A stretch of 6,836 bases of DNA from Candidatus Bathyarchaeota archaeon B63 (GTDB lineage: Archaea > Thermoproteota > Bathyarchaeia > Bathyarchaeales > DTEX01), in assembly GCA_001593845.1 (NCBI GenBank), contig LUCF01000045.1, forward strand, positions 1 through 6,836, written 5' to 3'. Below, one piece after another: positions 6,035 to 6,836 of this stretch. The stretch's first letter is position 1. Every line of letters starts with the position of its first letter. The translations under genes were made by a program, and so were the position numbers. Below the pieces are notes generated by a model. That model was not told the origin of the DNA and ran no database searches. It saw nothing but the letters and a program-made list of their open reading frames with translations.

Positions 6035-6042
6035 ATATAAAA
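6035..6042 (-). promoter_or_regulatory. TATA box of the radical SAM gene
   Basis: On the minus strand this reads TTTTATAT, the best archaeal TATA match in the window. Its centre is about 39 bp upstream of ATG 5999, so the expected start near 6012 gives a leader of about 13 nt. This spacing resembles that of eL41 and EF-2 and helps choose the start codon. Confidence 0.55.
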
Positions 6043-6090
6043 TGTGCGAGGAAGCCCATCTCCCGGCGATTATGGAATGCTATGAAAGCG

Positions 6091-6097
6091 ATTTAAG
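6091..6097 (+). promoter_or_regulatory. TATA-like element of the glycoside-hydrolase gene
   Basis: ATTTAAG lies about 45-50 bp before ATG 6141; the expected transcript start is near 6120, leaving a leader of about 20 nt that includes GGAG at 6124-6127 as a possible, somewhat distant ribosome-binding site. The 141-bp gap thus holds back-to-back promoters for the two divergent genes. Confidence 0.4.
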
Positions 6098-6140
6098 ACG
6101 CCTCGGGCATTGGATTAGTCAATGGAGATAGGGTTAGATC

Positions 6141-6836
6141 ATGAACAGAAATGAATTCAGGAACCCCGGGAAGATCTACAGGCCTTCTCCGTTCTGGTCG
6201 TGGAACGACGAGCTGAGCATGGAGGAGCTCCGATGGCAGGTAAGGGAATTCGCGGATAAGGGATTCGGCGGATACTTCATGCACTCAAGGGTAGGCCTCC
6301 TCACAACGTATCTATCAGAGGAATGGATGAGATGCATCCGCACCTGTTTGGAGGAAGGGAAGAAGGCAGGCTTAGAGTCCTGGTTATATGATGAGGATAA
6401 ATGGCCCAGCGGATTCGCGGGGGGCCTCGTCCCAGCTAGAAGCGATAGGTACCGCAATCGGTTCCTCAGCTATGAAGAGGCAAGGATCGAGGACCTACGC
6501 GGCCTGATGGATGACCCCGATGTCCAGGCGATATTCCAAGTCTCCTTCTCATCCCCACATGAGATAAGGAGCCTCAGCCGCGTGACAAGCCTCGAAGAGA
6601 TCAGGGAAGAATGCAGACTATTGACGTTCAGGGTTAAGATTGACAGGAGCGGAAGCAACTGGTTCAACGGAGAGACCTATGTGGATCTTCTGAATCCGGA
6701 GACGACGGAGGAGTTTCTCAGGGTGACGCTTGATGCCTATGCGAGGGAGTTCGGAGAGGACTTCGGGGAGTTCATGCCCGGAATATTCACTGATGAGCCG
6801 AACTACGCCCGGGGGAATTACATTCCATGGACAGAG
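6141..6836 (+). CDS. Putative glycoside hydrolase, GH106-like, 3'-truncated by the window
   Basis: The first 232 residues of a protein that runs off the window. It starts at ATG 6141, the first start after an in-frame TAG at 6129-6131. The N-terminus reads YRPSPFWSWNDELSMEEL (about 13-30), then GFGGYFMHSRVGL (about 41-53), YLSEEWM (57-63), WLYDEDKWPSGFAGG (81-95) and GIFTDEPNY (214-222). This succession (PFW-WN, GG-F-H-R-GL, YLSEEW, WLYDED-WPSG-AGG, FTDEP) is what I associate with large TIM-barrel glycoside hydrolases annotated as GH106/alpha-L-rhamnosidase-like, usually 900-1100 aa. The acidic residues in YDED and TDEP are candidate active-site residues, not proven here. There is no signal peptide or membrane segment, so a cytoplasmic enzyme acting on imported oligosaccharides is likely. 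Arginine codons are mostly AGG/AGA like the rest of the window, so any transfer is not recent. Linkage specificity cannot be read from this part. Confidence 0.68.
   Translation, partial: MNRNEFRNPGKIYRPSPFWSWNDELSMEELRWQVREFADKGFGGYFMHSRVGLLTTYLSEEWMRCIRTCLEEGKKAGLESWLYDEDKWPSGFAGGLVPARSDRYRNRFLSYEEARIEDLRGLMDDPDVQAIFQVSFSSPHEIRSLSRVTSLEEIREECRLLTFRVKIDRSGSNWFNGETYVDLLNPETTEEFLRVTLDAYAREFGEDFGEFMPGIFTDEPNYARGNYIPWTE

Noticed and set aside
6093..6667. Minus-strand open frames of 63-93 residues
   Set aside because: Antisense to the glycoside-hydrolase-like gene, low-complexity Ser/Leu/Pro-rich products, no family match.

Overview
The window looks like chromosomal DNA from an archaeon. It carries an archaeal/eukaryotic-type elongation factor 2 (not EF-G) with an intact diphthamide site, a eukaryote/archaea-type ribosomal protein eL41, an archaeal-style RNase HII and A/T-rich TATA-like elements about 40-50 bp upstream of several starts. 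Arginine is mostly coded by AGG/AGA. The EF-2 N-terminus and the informational genes suggest the TACK/Thermoproteota side, perhaps Bathyarchaeia-like, but this placement is an inference from memory of the families, not a computed phylogeny.

Layout. 1-589 (+): RNase HII, missing its N-terminus at the window edge. 741-1499 (+): a TatD-family metal-dependent hydrolase with its own promoter candidate. 1522-2412 (-): a DUF89 family metal-dependent phosphatase, convergent with TatD. 2413-2731: a 319-bp divergent intergenic region with several promoter-like elements, a GC-rich stretch with three possible stem-loops, and a strong stem-loop at 2641-2684. 2732-2809 (+): a 25-residue ribosomal protein eL41 gene, easily missed because it is so short. 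2882-5092 (+): complete EF-2 (736 aa). 5115-5999 (-): a radical SAM protein of the spore-photolyase-like (SplB/COG1533) group, convergent with EF-2. 6141-6836 (+): the 5' part of a large glycoside-hydrolase-like gene (GH106-like) running off the window, divergent from the radical SAM gene.

How it fits together. The core is a translation pair. eL41 sits in the intersubunit region of the ribosome (a bridge protein in eukaryotes) and lies directly upstream of EF-2, the translocase that works across that interface. Both genes carry the same CTTAAGATT element at almost the same distance (41 and 42 bp) from their start codons, which suggests co-regulated but separate promoters. The flanking genes are housekeeping or accessory enzymes: RNA/DNA hybrid removal, TatD nuclease-like hydrolase, metabolite-repair-type phosphatase, radical SAM enzyme and sugar hydrolase. 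They do not form an obvious single pathway.

No mobile element, CRISPR array, tRNA or rRNA was seen. The most interesting signals are the eukaryote-length eL41, the stem-loop and promoters in front of it, and the unexplained content of 2413-2640. I did not find convincing evidence of a wholly new system.
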